Of a stretch of DNA of 64,000 nucleotides, positions 8,905 through 17,287 are shown one piece after another. Under the pieces are notes generated by a model that saw nothing but the letters and a program-made list of their open reading frames with translations, was not told the DNA's origin and made no database searches. Made by a program: the position numbers and the translations under genes. Numbering within the stretch: the first letter of the stretch is position 1; every line of letters begins with the position of its first letter. Source of the stretch: CAZLMG01 sp964560765 (lineage in GTDB: Bacteria > Bdellovibrionota_B > Oligoflexia > Oligoflexales > CAZLMG01); NCBI GenBank assembly GCA_964560765.1, contig CAZLMG010000005.1, positions 134,363 to 198,362 of the forward strand, read 5' to 3'.

Positions 8905-9933
8905 ATGAAAATGGGGTCAGCGGCAGATTCCGATCGAAGTCTGTTGCCATTCTTGGTCAAGACTTGGTCCGGTCGGCTTGTTCTGATCAATGCCGTTGTG
9001 TTTGTCTGGATGTCATTGGCAAGTGACTCATTCATGTTGCCAACGCCAGAAGTTCTAGACCTTTTTGGTGCCAAAGACGTCGTCGCCATCGCCCAAGGCG
9101 AGTGGTGGAGGCTCCTGTCAGCTATGTTCCTCCACATAGGCTTGGTGCATTTTCTCTTCAATAGCTATGCGATTTACGTCATCGGCCCGCAGATCGAGTC
9201 TTTGGTCGGGCCGAAGTGGTTTCTGGCGTTGTACCTTATTTCCGGTGTCGTTGGTAACATCTGCAGCAGCCTATATTCAGTCTCGATTAGTGCCGGCGCC
9301 TCGGGCGCGATACTCGGCCTCTTAGGATGCGGGCTTTACATCGAATTATTGATTCGACGACAGATGCAGCGTTGGACGGGAAAACGCCCGCGGGCGGGCG
9401 CCTATCTGATCAATACGATTGGCATCGTCATCCTAGGAGCATTGATTCCCAATATCGATAATGCGGCACATTTTGGTGGACTTGCGGCTGGCTACATTTT
9501 TGGATATGCGCTTCTGCTCATACTGCCCAATCGATTGCGACCACAGTCGTCGGCAATGGGTTATCGAATCTTCGCTATGCTTGCCATCTCGGCCGTGGTA
9601 GCGGCCATCTTTGCGGCCAATCCGAATCTGGTTGTGGAAAGGTATCGGAACGCGGCCTCCCAATCGGGAGATTATCGCGAAAAGATATTCCTATGCACGC
9701 GGGCCCTTGAGCTGGCTCCTGGCAGTGCCCCCCTGCATCTAGAGCGAGGGGTCGCGTTGATTGTCATGGGCAATCTGACGCTGGGAATGGCGGATCTCGC
9801 TCGAGCGACGGACGCACCGGACTTCAGTACGAGAGTCGAACAACTTCGGTCTTTGTTGCTAGATCATGGACGAATTGCGGATGCTGCCGCATTGGAATCT
9901 TTTCTAGATCAGATGCAAATGTCGCCGGGCTAG
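8905..9933 (+). CDS. Rhomboid-family intramembrane serine protease with C-terminal extension
   Basis: Rhomboids cut transmembrane proteins within the membrane. The protein has about six membrane segments. It carries the diagnostic WWRLLSAMFLHIGLVHFLFN region, the catalytic serine in AGASGAILGL (about S133), and the catalytic histidine in NAAHFGGLAAG (about H189). So the Ser-His dyad is intact. After a last membrane segment near residue 230, about 100 soluble residues follow with a TPR-like pattern (LCTRALELAPGSAPLHLERGVAL). The start ATG 8905 has a usable GGTGAG upstream. Rhomboid identity is firm; the substrate is unknown. Confidence 0.92.
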   Translation: MKMGSAADSDRSLLPFLVKTWSGRLVLINAVVFVWMSLASDSFMLPTPEVLDLFGAKDVVAIAQGEWWRLLSAMFLHIGLVHFLFNSYAIYVIGPQIESLVGPKWFLALYLISGVVGNICSSLYSVSISAGASGAILGLLGCGLYIELLIRRQMQRWTGKRPRAGAYLINTIGIVILGALIPNIDNAAHFGGLAAGYIFGYALLLILPNRLRPQSSAMGYRIFAMLAISAVVAAIFAANPNLVVERYRNAASQSGDYREKIFLCTRALELAPGSAPLHLERGVALIVMGNLTLGMADLARATDAPDFSTRVEQLRSLLLDHGRIADAAALESFLDQMQMSPG

Positions 9934-9942
9934 GCTTGTCAA

Positions 9943-10644
9943 CTAGGCGGCTTGTTTCTGCAGCATTGACGAAAACTTCAGCTCCCATGGTTGATGATAT
10001 TGCTCGCGCAGCAAAACCCGCAACTTGTGATTTGCGAGAGGCGCTTCGGTGGGCGAAATCATCGGCAGCAAGTGGTACCAAAATTGGCCCGCTAGCCGAT
10101 TTGCTACCGCATAATGCTCATCATCGACGATCAATCTTGAGTGATCAAAAATAAGTCGAACTAGCGGCTCCCAATGCGGGTGGCCGTGCTGGTGATGGAG
10201 CAGCGATGCTGCAAGCAAGACCTTATCGAGTTCGCCCTGAAACTCTAACTCTAGTTTAGAAACCCCCCGGCCCGTGTTAGCTCGGAAGGCAATGAGGTGG
10301 AAATGGCTGATCTCTTCAGCAATCGCGCAAAAGGCGTCCAGGTTATGCGTGTTTAATGAGGCGAGCGGAGGGTGATTGCAGATTTGATCAATCAGACCAT
10401 TGCTCAGATGAATGCCGAGAAATAGCTCATCGGCGGAGGGCTGCTCAACCAAGACAGCGGCGCGATATGTTCGGCCATCGCGTGTGGATTCCTCTGCCTT
10501 CGGGCTGGTTAGAAGACAATCTCCAGCGGATATGATGGAGGGGAGATCATAAAACCGCTGCAAGCTGGCCTCTAGCTCGGCGACAAACTGCATCAACGGC
10601 TCGAGAGTGGATGGCTTACGTGGATCCTTGCTGGCTGCACTCAT
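9943..10644 (-). CDS. Conserved-looking protein of unknown function, module partner A
   Basis: A 233-residue soluble protein without signal or membrane segment. It has an N-terminal helical segment (LMQFVAELEASLQRFYDLP). A striking middle region follows: IAEEISHFHLIAFRANTG, then KLELEFQGELDK. The paired acidic and histidine residues there look conserved and could bind metal. A helical C-terminus rich in His, Arg and Gln ends it. Its start lies four bases after the stop of the gene at 10649, so the two are co-transcribed. I recall similar paired hypothetical proteins in myxobacteria-like genomes but know no function. Confidence 0.75.
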   Translation of the reverse strand: MSAASKDPRKPSTLEPLMQFVAELEASLQRFYDLPSIISAGDCLLTSPKAEESTRDGRTYRAAVLVEQPSADELFLGIHLSNGLIDQICNHPPLASLNTHNLDAFCAIAEEISHFHLIAFRANTGRGVSKLELEFQGELDKVLLAASLLHHQHGHPHWEPLVRLIFDHSRLIVDDEHYAVANRLAGQFWYHLLPMISPTEAPLANHKLRVLLREQYHQPWELKFSSMLQKQAA

Positions 10645-10648
10645 GTGC

Positions 10649-11263
10649 TTACTGTGCTTTCTTGTTGATCAAGATCGGTTGGATGCCGTTCTGCGCTAGT
10701 TTCTTCCGCAGTCGCTCACTCTTCGTGCTGTTCCAGCGTTCATAGAGTGAGAGAATGTCGGCATCGTTGGCGGCGATCGGTGTATCCTCGGCTACCATCG
10801 CAAAAACCTCCACAAACTCGGGAAATTTTTGCCCCAAGCGGTCATACATTGCAGAGAAATGCTCATCACGATGGCGATCCCACATGATCGACGAGAGGTT
10901 GAGATAAGCGTTCTTGCCCATTGCAATGTAGTAGTCGATATCGAATGTCTTGCGATTGAAGTAATCCTGGAAACAGCCAGCAACGTAGAGGCTGGTATCT
11001 CCCATGCGCTTGAACAGCTTGGCTTGTCTTTCTGGCGGTGATTCGAGCGCTTTCTTGAAAATGACAGCTAGCGGCGTCTCGAGAACATCGACTTCGGCTT
11101 CAATATCGTTCAGCCGATCTGGCGCGATGAACTCGCACAAGAGATTTACGAGATAGAACTCGATTTCGTCACTCATCTCGACCTGAAGCCGATCAACTGC
11201 AGAGCTCACTTTGTCGCGAAAGTATTCAGCTGGCTGTAGCACCTGCAAAGTTGTATTGCTCAT
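10649..11263 (-). CDS. Conserved-looking protein of unknown function, module partner B
   Basis: A 204-residue, mainly helical soluble protein. Recognisable segments are VEMSDEIEFYLVNLLCEFI near the N-terminus, then FKRMGDTSLYVAGCFQDYFNRK and DIDYYIAMGKNAYLNLS in the centre. The C-terminus ends in a basic helix (KSERLRKKLAQNGI). No signal peptide. It is the first gene of a two-gene operon with the gene at 9943. The upstream gap has a short inverted repeat (ACTGG-TTGG-CCAGT) at 11281-11294, 18 bases before the start codon. Function not recognised. Confidence 0.75.
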   Translation of the reverse strand: MSNTTLQVLQPAEYFRDKVSSAVDRLQVEMSDEIEFYLVNLLCEFIAPDRLNDIEAEVDVLETPLAVIFKKALESPPERQAKLFKRMGDTSLYVAGCFQDYFNRKTFDIDYYIAMGKNAYLNLSSIMWDRHRDEHFSAMYDRLGQKFPEFVEVFAMVAEDTPIAANDADILSLYERWNSTKSERLRKKLAQNGIQPILINKKAQ

Positions 11264-11377
11264 TGGGCACCCGCCTCTTAACTGGTTGGCCAGTCAACTT
11301 TCTGGGCGCAAAGGCCCCTGACTGATGTTCTTTTTATCGGTCAATTTTTTAAAATTCTTGAGTTAATTCATAGCGTA

Positions 11378-11391
11378 ACGCCTAGAGGCGT
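11378..11391. promoter_or_regulatory. Palindrome, possible operator
   Basis: A perfect palindrome, ACGCCT-AG-AGGCGT, lies in the divergent gap between the unknown gene pair and the gene at 11486. A second inverted repeat, ATTATTT/AAATAAT, spans 11428-11452 in an AT-rich patch. Both are plausible regulator sites; neither is a terminator, since no T tract follows. Confidence 0.4.
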
Positions 11392-11485
11392 CCGTCCGCA
11401 CGTTCTGAGCTCGCATAAGATGCTGTAATTATTTGGTTTATATATAAATAATTGGGGCTTTGTACGAGCCGGCACTCGCAGTAAG

Positions 11486-11911
11486 ATGGCGAGCATCGGA
11501 AAAAGGGGCTCCAAATTGACTGACAAGCCACGCGAACTAGAATCATCAAGCAAGACAGCGGCTGTTGGCCTCAATAATACCGAAAAGCTTGGCCTTGAGG
11601 ACATTGTTCGGCTCGCAAACAAGGTCGGTTTGGAGTACGTGGCGGCAAAGGCAGATGCTGAGCGACTGGAGCTAATGAAACCCACAGTTCGTGCACGCAT
11701 TACGCTTCGACTTGATGATGGTAATTTGACAGAGGCCAAGCTGAAGCGACTAACGGAGACCGATGACGAGTATGTCTCTTTCCTCGAGAAACTCGCGGAT
11801 GCTCGCTGTAACTGTGAGCGCCTAAAGGTCAGATATGACTCCTACAAGAATCTATTTGACGCACGACGCAGCCTACTGAGTTATCAAAAGGCTGAGTTAA
11901 AGCTGATTTGA
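11486..11911 (+). CDS. Small helical protein of unknown function
   Basis: A 141-residue charged protein, mostly helical. It has long coiled-coil-like stretches from about residue 60 to the end (LKRLTETDDEYVSFLEKLADARCNCERLK, given in part). It closes with SLLSYQKAELKLI. No signal or membrane segment. The two close cysteines in ARCNCER are its only cysteines. The ribosome binding site before the ATG is weak. Its last 15 bases overlap the end of the convergent TPR gene. Function not recognised. Confidence 0.6.
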   Translation: MASIGKRGSKLTDKPRELESSSKTAAVGLNNTEKLGLEDIVRLANKVGLEYVAAKADAERLELMKPTVRARITLRLDDGNLTEAKLKRLTETDDEYVSFLEKLADARCNCERLKVRYDSYKNLFDARRSLLSYQKAELKLI

Positions 11912-12949
11912 CCCCGCTCCCTTAGTGATCGACGATTTGCTGAGCGCATTTTTGGCTAGGTTGATTTCCGCTGTCAGCTCAGGGTCTGACACAGCTCGCT
12001 TGACGAAACTTCGAAAGTAGCGAGTAGCTTTTTTGGCATCGACAGATTCATGCGCTTTTCCCAGGTAAAAAAGTGCTTCATGCAGCTGGGGTCGAAGCCG
12101 AATGGCGCGCTCCAAATACGGAATCGCGCTTTTGGCTGAGCCGCTGGCCAGCTCGCACTTGCCAAGTCCGAGAGCAGCGCCCGCTAGCAGTGGCTGTTGT
12201 CGCAGGGCAGAGCGATACAGATCAACGGCCTTTTTGCACTGACCAGCTGCCGCCCACACGTCGCCCTCGACGCTTTCAATGTAGGCAAGTTGGTTGCTGT
12301 CGGCTTCGCCCTTTACGGACTTGAGGGTCCGATAGGCACTTTTGTGGTCGTGTAGCTTCATGTATGTTCGCGCCAAAATGATAGCCGCTTGCTGGTCGCG
12401 GGGAGCAATCTTCACAAGCTTCCGGGCGTTTGAGAGTGCCTCGGTGTAGTAGCGAATCTTGAAATAACTCCAGGTTAACGCTTTTAGCGCTCGTGGATCT
12501 TCCGGGCGAATGGACAGCGCCTTTTGATATCGATAGATGGCGTCCCCATAGACTTCCGAAGCCCGCAGCGCCTCACCGAGGTAGTAATTCATTTCAAAAT
12601 TGTTTTCGAAGGCAGGGGCAGACCGCTTTAGACTCTCTGCCGCTCGTTTGTATTCGCCGACCCGAATTAGAACAATGCCGAGGTTGCGATGGGCAGTGTA
12701 GTTGTTTGGATCGCCGCTTATTTCTCTACCGTAGTGGTCAATGGCTTCCCGGTAGAGGCCATCCTGCGCATAACGATCCGCAAGTTGGAGGTTGGATGGA
12801 GGAGCTTGCTTGGCAGTGGAGACGCAGCTTGATGAAACGAGCGTGCTGCACAAAGCGGCGGCGCGAAGCCCGGAAAACGTTGCCCGAGTTAGAGTCAACG
12901 TACCAGTAGCGATTGTGCGCGACCAAATTTGAGTGAGGTTGCTTGCCAT
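11897..12949 (-). CDS. Exported TPR-repeat protein
   Basis: A 350-residue protein with an N-terminal export signal ending near SSSCVSTAK. The cysteine could be lipidated, though the lipobox is imperfect. The rest is a chain of tetratricopeptide repeats, about seven or eight units of 34 residues, for example DGLYREAIDHYGREISGDP and YGDAIYRYQKALSIRPEDP. Such proteins act as scaffolds in the periplasm or at membranes. A perfect TATAAT lies only six bases before the ATG and no Shine-Dalgarno is visible, so translation may be leaderless, or the true start lies downstream. Confidence 0.82.
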   Translation of the reverse strand: MASNLTQIWSRTIATGTLTLTRATFSGLRAAALCSTLVSSSCVSTAKQAPPSNLQLADRYAQDGLYREAIDHYGREISGDPNNYTAHRNLGIVLIRVGEYKRAAESLKRSAPAFENNFEMNYYLGEALRASEVYGDAIYRYQKALSIRPEDPRALKALTWSYFKIRYYTEALSNARKLVKIAPRDQQAAIILARTYMKLHDHKSAYRTLKSVKGEADSNQLAYIESVEGDVWAAAGQCKKAVDLYRSALRQQPLLAGAALGLGKCELASGSAKSAIPYLERAIRLRPQLHEALFYLGKAHESVDAKKATRYFRSFVKRAVSDPELTAEINLAKNALSKSSITKGAGSNQL

Positions 12950-12955
12950 AACTTG

Positions 12956-12961
12956 ATTATA
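12956..12961 (-). promoter_or_regulatory. TATAAT -10 box immediately upstream of the TPR gene
   Basis: A consensus -10 hexamer on the reverse strand ends six bases before the start codon. A transcript from it would begin at or next to the ATG. No good -35 is seen at 17 bases, so this is a candidate only. Confidence 0.4.
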
Positions 12962-13023
12962 CAGGTTTACGCGGCCGAGAGCCTAGAGCTGGTAGGTAGC
13001 AATGTTGGATATCCACTGCAATG

Positions 13024-13356
13024 CTACTGCATGACGGCATATTCTTCGAAGAGCGACCAGCAGCGCGAGTCGAATGAATAAAAGGATAGAACCACTTGTT
13101 TCTCTTCCCAGTCCTTGTAGTTGGCCGCTTGGTAAGTATAGTACCGTAGGCCAAGCGATCCCGATTTACCAGAAACCATTCGGTCTGGTAGCGGCATGAA
13201 CTCATCCAAGAAATAACACTCATTGGCGGTGTTCTTCATGAAAGGCAGCACAACCGGATCCGCAGTCTTCAACCGAGCACTGAGTCCCAGTGAGTTGCAG
13301 CCTGCTAGAAGTAAGAATGTGCACACAAGAAATACTACATTTGCTAAATTGGCCAT
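13024..13356 (-). CDS. Small lipoprotein, unknown
   Basis: A 110-residue protein with a textbook lipoprotein signal: VVFLVCTFLLLAGC, lipobox LAGC, lipidated cysteine at residue 20. The mature part is about 90 residues with two further cysteines (ANECYF and SRCWSL) that could form a disulfide. It ends FEEYAVMQ. Its promoter region is shared with the divergent lipoprotein gene at 13422. Function not recognised. Confidence 0.75.
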   Translation of the reverse strand: MANLANVVFLVCTFLLLAGCNSLGLSARLKTADPVVLPFMKNTANECYFLDEFMPLPDRMVSGKSGSLGLRYYTYQAANYKDWEEKQVVLSFYSFDSRCWSLFEEYAVMQ

Positions 13357-13421
13357 ATGGCAACTCCCTCTCTGGAGCTACAGAACCAAAGGGTGTTTCG
13401 ACAAACATCAAGGGGACTTTA

Positions 13422-14675
13422 GTGAAAATGCGCACAGCGGCTGTTAGGTACGAAAATTGTGATCTTTTTTCTCGTCATACCGGCATCATGTTGGTCGTAG
13501 CGTGCGGCTTCATCTTCGGTTGTACAGGGCTCCGGAAGGTAGAGACCATCTCAAAATGGGACGCGCTGCAATCGGCAGCCAAAGCTGACTGTGCGCCATG
13601 GCCGATGCAAAAGCAGGACTTAGGGATATATGATTTGCGCCTCTTTGATGGGGAAAAGCCCCATTTTCTAGCCAGGATCATGGGTCGCGATGCGATTCAG
13701 GGATGGAAAGGCGCACCATTTGCGTTCGATCCAGAAGTCAACGCGAAGGATGTGCGGGCGGTTCAGCTCGGCGCTCGACCGGTTATTCTTGGGGGTGGGT
13801 CGAGTGCCCAGGGAGCTTTTACGATCGTCGCAAATCAAGATTCCGGGCGCACAGCTCAGATTGAAGTGCGCACATTTCCCGATAATATTGTTCGTCGTCG
13901 CTATCAAAATCTTGGGATTACGGTGGTCGATGGCTTCGCGCTGCCTGTGCAGGCGGCGTTGTGGATGGCAGTCAAAGTACATTCATCGGAAAAAAGTATC
14001 GAAGAGGTACCCGTCAGAATCTTGCACCTCTCTCAGAGCGAAGGTGAAGCGAAAGCGACTATCAAAACCGCCAATGTGCCCATGGGTACCGAGTTTCCCG
14101 CGTTACTGACGAGCGCAAAGGGAGATTCAGCGCAACTTGTTTGGCGAAAGGAGAAAGGCACTAAAAGCGAGTTCTTTTATTCTCGATTAGGAGCCGACGG
14201 CAGCTATGCGACGCCCACCCCTCTCAATATTCCCGTCAGCATGCAGGTGGAGAGTTGGGCTGCGGCTAGTTTTGGATCGAATATCCTTCTGGCCATAGTC
14301 GACGGAGACTCGCTTGTAGGGCAAGCAAGTCTCAAGCTAGTCCGCTTTGAACCTGCGGGGAAATCAGGCGCAGAAGTGAAGTGGGTGAAGACGAAGTCCC
14401 TCTTAAACGAGCATGTTTCGGATCCCGTCATAGCTTCAGGACCGAATGGCGCCTATGTCCTGCTGCCCAAATGGCTGGACGAAGAATCCACGATTGCTAC
14501 CTACAGGCTTGGCATAGAGGCTGTCGAATCGCAGCCGGTTGCCGGCATTTTTCCCAAGGGAATTAGGCTAGTAGGGGCCTCGATCAGTCAGGATGGTAAG
14601 AAGTTGTTTGCTATCGTGCGCTCTCGTGCCAAGGTGGGCTGGAATTTTCAAGTGTGTCGGCTCGAGTCCATCTGA
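13422..14675 (+). CDS. Putative lipoprotein, large, unknown
   Basis: A 417-residue protein. The chosen start is GTG 13422, since AGGGGA at 13411-13416 lies at the right distance; an ATG at 13428 is also possible. The N-terminus has a longish polar lead, then LVVACGFIFGC, a probable lipidation site. The mature part looks beta-rich, with repeated patterns (AIVDGDSLVGQ, AIVRSRAKVG) that suggest a propeller-like fold. No enzyme motif seen. It overlaps the upstream region of the prenyltransferase gene at 14702 by spacing and may share a transcript with it. Confidence 0.65.
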   Translation: MKMRTAAVRYENCDLFSRHTGIMLVVACGFIFGCTGLRKVETISKWDALQSAAKADCAPWPMQKQDLGIYDLRLFDGEKPHFLARIMGRDAIQGWKGAPFAFDPEVNAKDVRAVQLGARPVILGGGSSAQGAFTIVANQDSGRTAQIEVRTFPDNIVRRRYQNLGITVVDGFALPVQAALWMAVKVHSSEKSIEEVPVRILHLSQSEGEAKATIKTANVPMGTEFPALLTSAKGDSAQLVWRKEKGTKSEFFYSRLGADGSYATPTPLNIPVSMQVESWAAASFGSNILLAIVDGDSLVGQASLKLVRFEPAGKSGAEVKWVKTKSLLNEHVSDPVIASGPNGAYVLLPKWLDEESTIATYRLGIEAVESQPVAGIFPKGIRLVGASISQDGKKLFAIVRSRAKVGWNFQVCRLESI

Positions 14676-14701
14676 GGGCCGGCAAGGGAGAAGCCTATCT
14701 G

Positions 14702-15580
14702 ATGAGTATTGCTGTCAGGTCCTTGCTGGTGTTTTGTGCTGACATCAAGTTAGCGCATAGTGTTTTTGCCATTCCGTTTGCTGCATCCATACTCTTTCTT
14801 TTACCAGTGCCTTTGCCCTCGATCCAAGTCGCCTTGTTGCTGCTTGCTTGCATGATTACGGCTCGCTCGTGGGCCATGGGTATGAACAGGTTCATTGATC
14901 GTGAGATTGACGGTAGAAATCCACGTACGGCAGGCCGGATGATTCCTGCAGGACGATTGCCGGCAGGTATCGGCCTGACGTGGACCACGGTGAGTGGTGT
15001 TCTTTTCATCCTCCTTGCCTCGCGTCTAAACGCAACTGCCGGCTGGCTAAGCATCCCGCTATTGCTCATCCTGGCTTCCTATTCTTACGCCAAGCGTGTT
15101 AGCTGGCTGACGCACTGGTATCTTGGTTTATGCCTGGGCCTCGCGCCTATTGCGGTGACGGTGGCACTTAATATGGGGATTCCGATTGCGGCGATAACGC
15201 TTGGTGCGGCTGTTGCTGCGTGGACGGGTGGTTTCGATGTTTTGTACGCGCTACAAGATATGAATTTCGATCGGAAGGCTGGCTTACATAGTGCGCCAGC
15301 TAGGTTGGGACCGCGAGTCAGCATCTATTTGAGTCGTGCCTCTTTTTTGCTGATGATTGGCTTGCTGATCGTCACGGGCTGGTTGACGCACCAATCGATG
15401 ATCTATTTTGTTGGCGTTGCCATTATTTTCGTCTTCCTTGCCTGGGAGCACTATGCGGTGCGCGATGCGGTGGTGGATGGCCAGAGCCGAGGAATCAATG
15501 CTGCATTTTTCAATGCCAATGCTGCAGTTAGTCTGCTTTACTTGACGTTCGTTGTTGCTGCATGGTGGTCACATGCTTGA
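14702..15580 (+). CDS. UbiA-family prenyltransferase (UbiA/MqnP type)
   Basis: A 292-residue polytopic membrane enzyme that transfers a prenyl chain to an aromatic ring in quinone synthesis. Both Asp-rich motifs are present: NRFIDREID (N62, D66, D70), and DVLYALQDMNFD (D179, Y182, D186, D190). The length and motifs match the 4-hydroxybenzoate prenyltransferase class. A futalosine-pathway mqnC lies at 28906, and ubiX follows directly. I therefore infer it serves menaquinone synthesis as MqnP rather than ubiquinone; sequence alone cannot separate these. The start ATG 14702 has AAGGGAGA upstream. It overlaps ubiX by eight bases. Confidence 0.88.
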   Translation: MSIAVRSLLVFCADIKLAHSVFAIPFAASILFLLPVPLPSIQVALLLLACMITARSWAMGMNRFIDREIDGRNPRTAGRMIPAGRLPAGIGLTWTTVSGVLFILLASRLNATAGWLSIPLLLILASYSYAKRVSWLTHWYLGLCLGLAPIAVTVALNMGIPIAAITLGAAVAAWTGGFDVLYALQDMNFDRKAGLHSAPARLGPRVSIYLSRASFLLMIGLLIVTGWLTHQSMIYFVGVAIIFVFLAWEHYAVRDAVVDGQSRGINAAFFNANAAVSLLYLTFVVAAWWSHA

Positions 15581-16193
15581 GCAAAGGCGACTTTTAGTAG
15601 CGGTTACCGGCGCATCTGGCAGCATCTACGCGCAGAGGTTGGTCGAGTGCGCGCTCATGCAATTTCCTCGCATTTACCTGGTGTTCACTGATTCAGGTCG
15701 GCAAGTCCTCAACTACGAGATGCAGAAGCATCGGCGACAAGAGGGGTTTTCACTTGTGGATGCCGCTGCCGGAAAAATCGCGGAGCCTTACCGCGAGCAG
15801 ATTCGCAACATTGATGTCGGTGATTTATTCGCGCCCGTGGCTAGTGGTACGAGTGCTCCCACGGATATGGTGGTTGTGCCTTGCTCGATGGGGACCCTTG
15901 GACGAATCGCTCACGGACTTTCGACCAATCTCCTCGAGCGTGCTGCCGATGTGGTGATCAAAGAGCGCCGGCGGTTAGTATTAGTGCCGCGCGAAACGCC
16001 TCTGAGCGTGATTCACCTGGAGAATTTGCTCGCCGTTGCCCGTGCGGGTGCGATTATTGTACCTCCAGCACCGGGCTTCTATCACCATCCAACGACTTTC
16101 GAGGAGTTGGTTGATTTCACGGTTGGTAAGATCTTGGACGCGCTGGACGTTCCCCATGAACTCACGGAACGCTGGAATGTGCGTCGAATCTAG
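15573..16193 (+). CDS. ubiX: UbiX-type flavin prenyltransferase
   Basis: It makes prenylated FMN, the cofactor of UbiD-type decarboxylases, which act in ubiquinone synthesis and, as MqnL, in the futalosine menaquinone route. The 206-residue flavoprotein shows VTGASGSIYA at the start. The core then has VVPCSMGTLGRIAHGLSTN, VLVPRETPLSVIHLENL and the closing PPAPGFYHHP. The ATG at 15573 overlaps the end of the prenyltransferase gene. No ubiD-like gene is in the window. Confidence 0.95.
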   Translation: MLEQRRLLVAVTGASGSIYAQRLVECALMQFPRIYLVFTDSGRQVLNYEMQKHRRQEGFSLVDAAAGKIAEPYREQIRNIDVGDLFAPVASGTSAPTDMVVVPCSMGTLGRIAHGLSTNLLERAADVVIKERRRLVLVPRETPLSVIHLENLLAVARAGAIIVPPAPGFYHHPTTFEELVDFTVGKILDALDVPHELTERWNVRRI

Positions 16194-16304
16194 CTGCATA
16201 ACCCTAAAATATGTATGGTATTTTTAGACTAAAGTACGCTCATTCTCAAGTTGTCTCGTGAATATGCCGATGAGCACGAGGAGTTCTCGTAGAGGAGAGT
16301 CGCT

Positions 16305-17243
16305 TTGAAGCACATTTGGCTAACTGTGATACCAGCCATGGTCATCACCTTCGGTTGTACCGAGGACGAGGGAGCTCTTCCTCCAAAAGCAGCTCAGCAA
16401 TTCAACAATAATTGGAACTCCCAGTTTCCTATTGGATCGCAGGATCCGTGCGGTGTTACCGTACCACCAACCAACAATATGCAGACCAATCCGGCGACGC
16501 CTGGCACGAACAACTTTGGTCAGTCGCAGATATTTTTGCAGGCCATGGTCGTAACGTATGCAACAGATTTGAAGGTTATTATCGATAGAGTGTGTCTCGC
16601 ATGTCATAACGGATCGGATGCATCCAAGCCAAACTTCACGATGTGGGCTGGTGTCAGCAGTTATCGGCGGCAAATCGTCAGCGAAGTTCGCTCGGGCCAC
16701 GGCGGCCGTTTGACGGCGCTACAATCGGGTGAACAGCAGAAATTTGATGCCTGGGAGCAGGGAGGCTATTTGCAGGGGTCAACGTCTGGCACAACCACCG
16801 GTTCCGCGACTCCTGCCGTTAACCCTGGTTTCAATACGGGTACAGCTTTACCTAACTGCAACGTGTCCGTAGGAAGTACGGTGCCGGGAACCACGACGAC
16901 GCAGCCTGGGATCGTAGTTCCAGATTTGCGGACTGTGTTGATCAATCCACCGGAACTGCAGCAATGCCATAACCAAAGCCTGATGTATGACCGAAATGCG
17001 AAGGCCTGCGACACCGCGAGTCTAGACATGACTTGGTGTCAAAAAGCGGGAATTGTTTCTAAGTTTGGAGCAAAAGGTCCCTTGGTGTCTACGGCACTGG
17101 ATACCGCTGCTGCAGATGGTTATCAAATTGATCAGTGTGGAATGCGTGGAACCGTCGCTTTGGTGACTTTGTATAAGTATGTCGAAGGTACTTCGACGCA
17201 GGGTGATGCAAGTCTGCAGATACGCCGAATAGCCAGCGAATAA
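16305..17243 (+). CDS. Lipoprotein with one c-type heme motif
   Basis: A 312-residue protein starting at TTG 16305, with AGAGGAGAG at 16291-16299. The signal ends FGC, with Cys18 the likely lipid site. A single CLACH motif (C97, C100, H101) predicts one covalently bound heme c after export. Around it is a low-complexity, Thr/Gly/Pro/Asn-rich protein (GTTTGSATPAVNPG and GTTTTQPGIVVP). Several other cysteines are spread through the C-terminal half. It resembles the cytochrome-like lipoproteins of unknown function found in this type of bacterium. It could carry electrons at the membrane surface, but no partner is adjacent. Confidence 0.7.
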   Translation: MKHIWLTVIPAMVITFGCTEDEGALPPKAAQQFNNNWNSQFPIGSQDPCGVTVPPTNNMQTNPATPGTNNFGQSQIFLQAMVVTYATDLKVIIDRVCLACHNGSDASKPNFTMWAGVSSYRRQIVSEVRSGHGGRLTALQSGEQQKFDAWEQGGYLQGSTSGTTTGSATPAVNPGFNTGTALPNCNVSVGSTVPGTTTTQPGIVVPDLRTVLINPPELQQCHNQSLMYDRNAKACDTASLDMTWCQKAGIVSKFGAKGPLVSTALDTAAADGYQIDQCGMRGTVALVTLYKYVEGTSTQGDASLQIRRIASE

Positions 17244-17287
17244 AATTTGGAGGACAAGGGCCGCATACCACTCTTAAGATCTGATCG

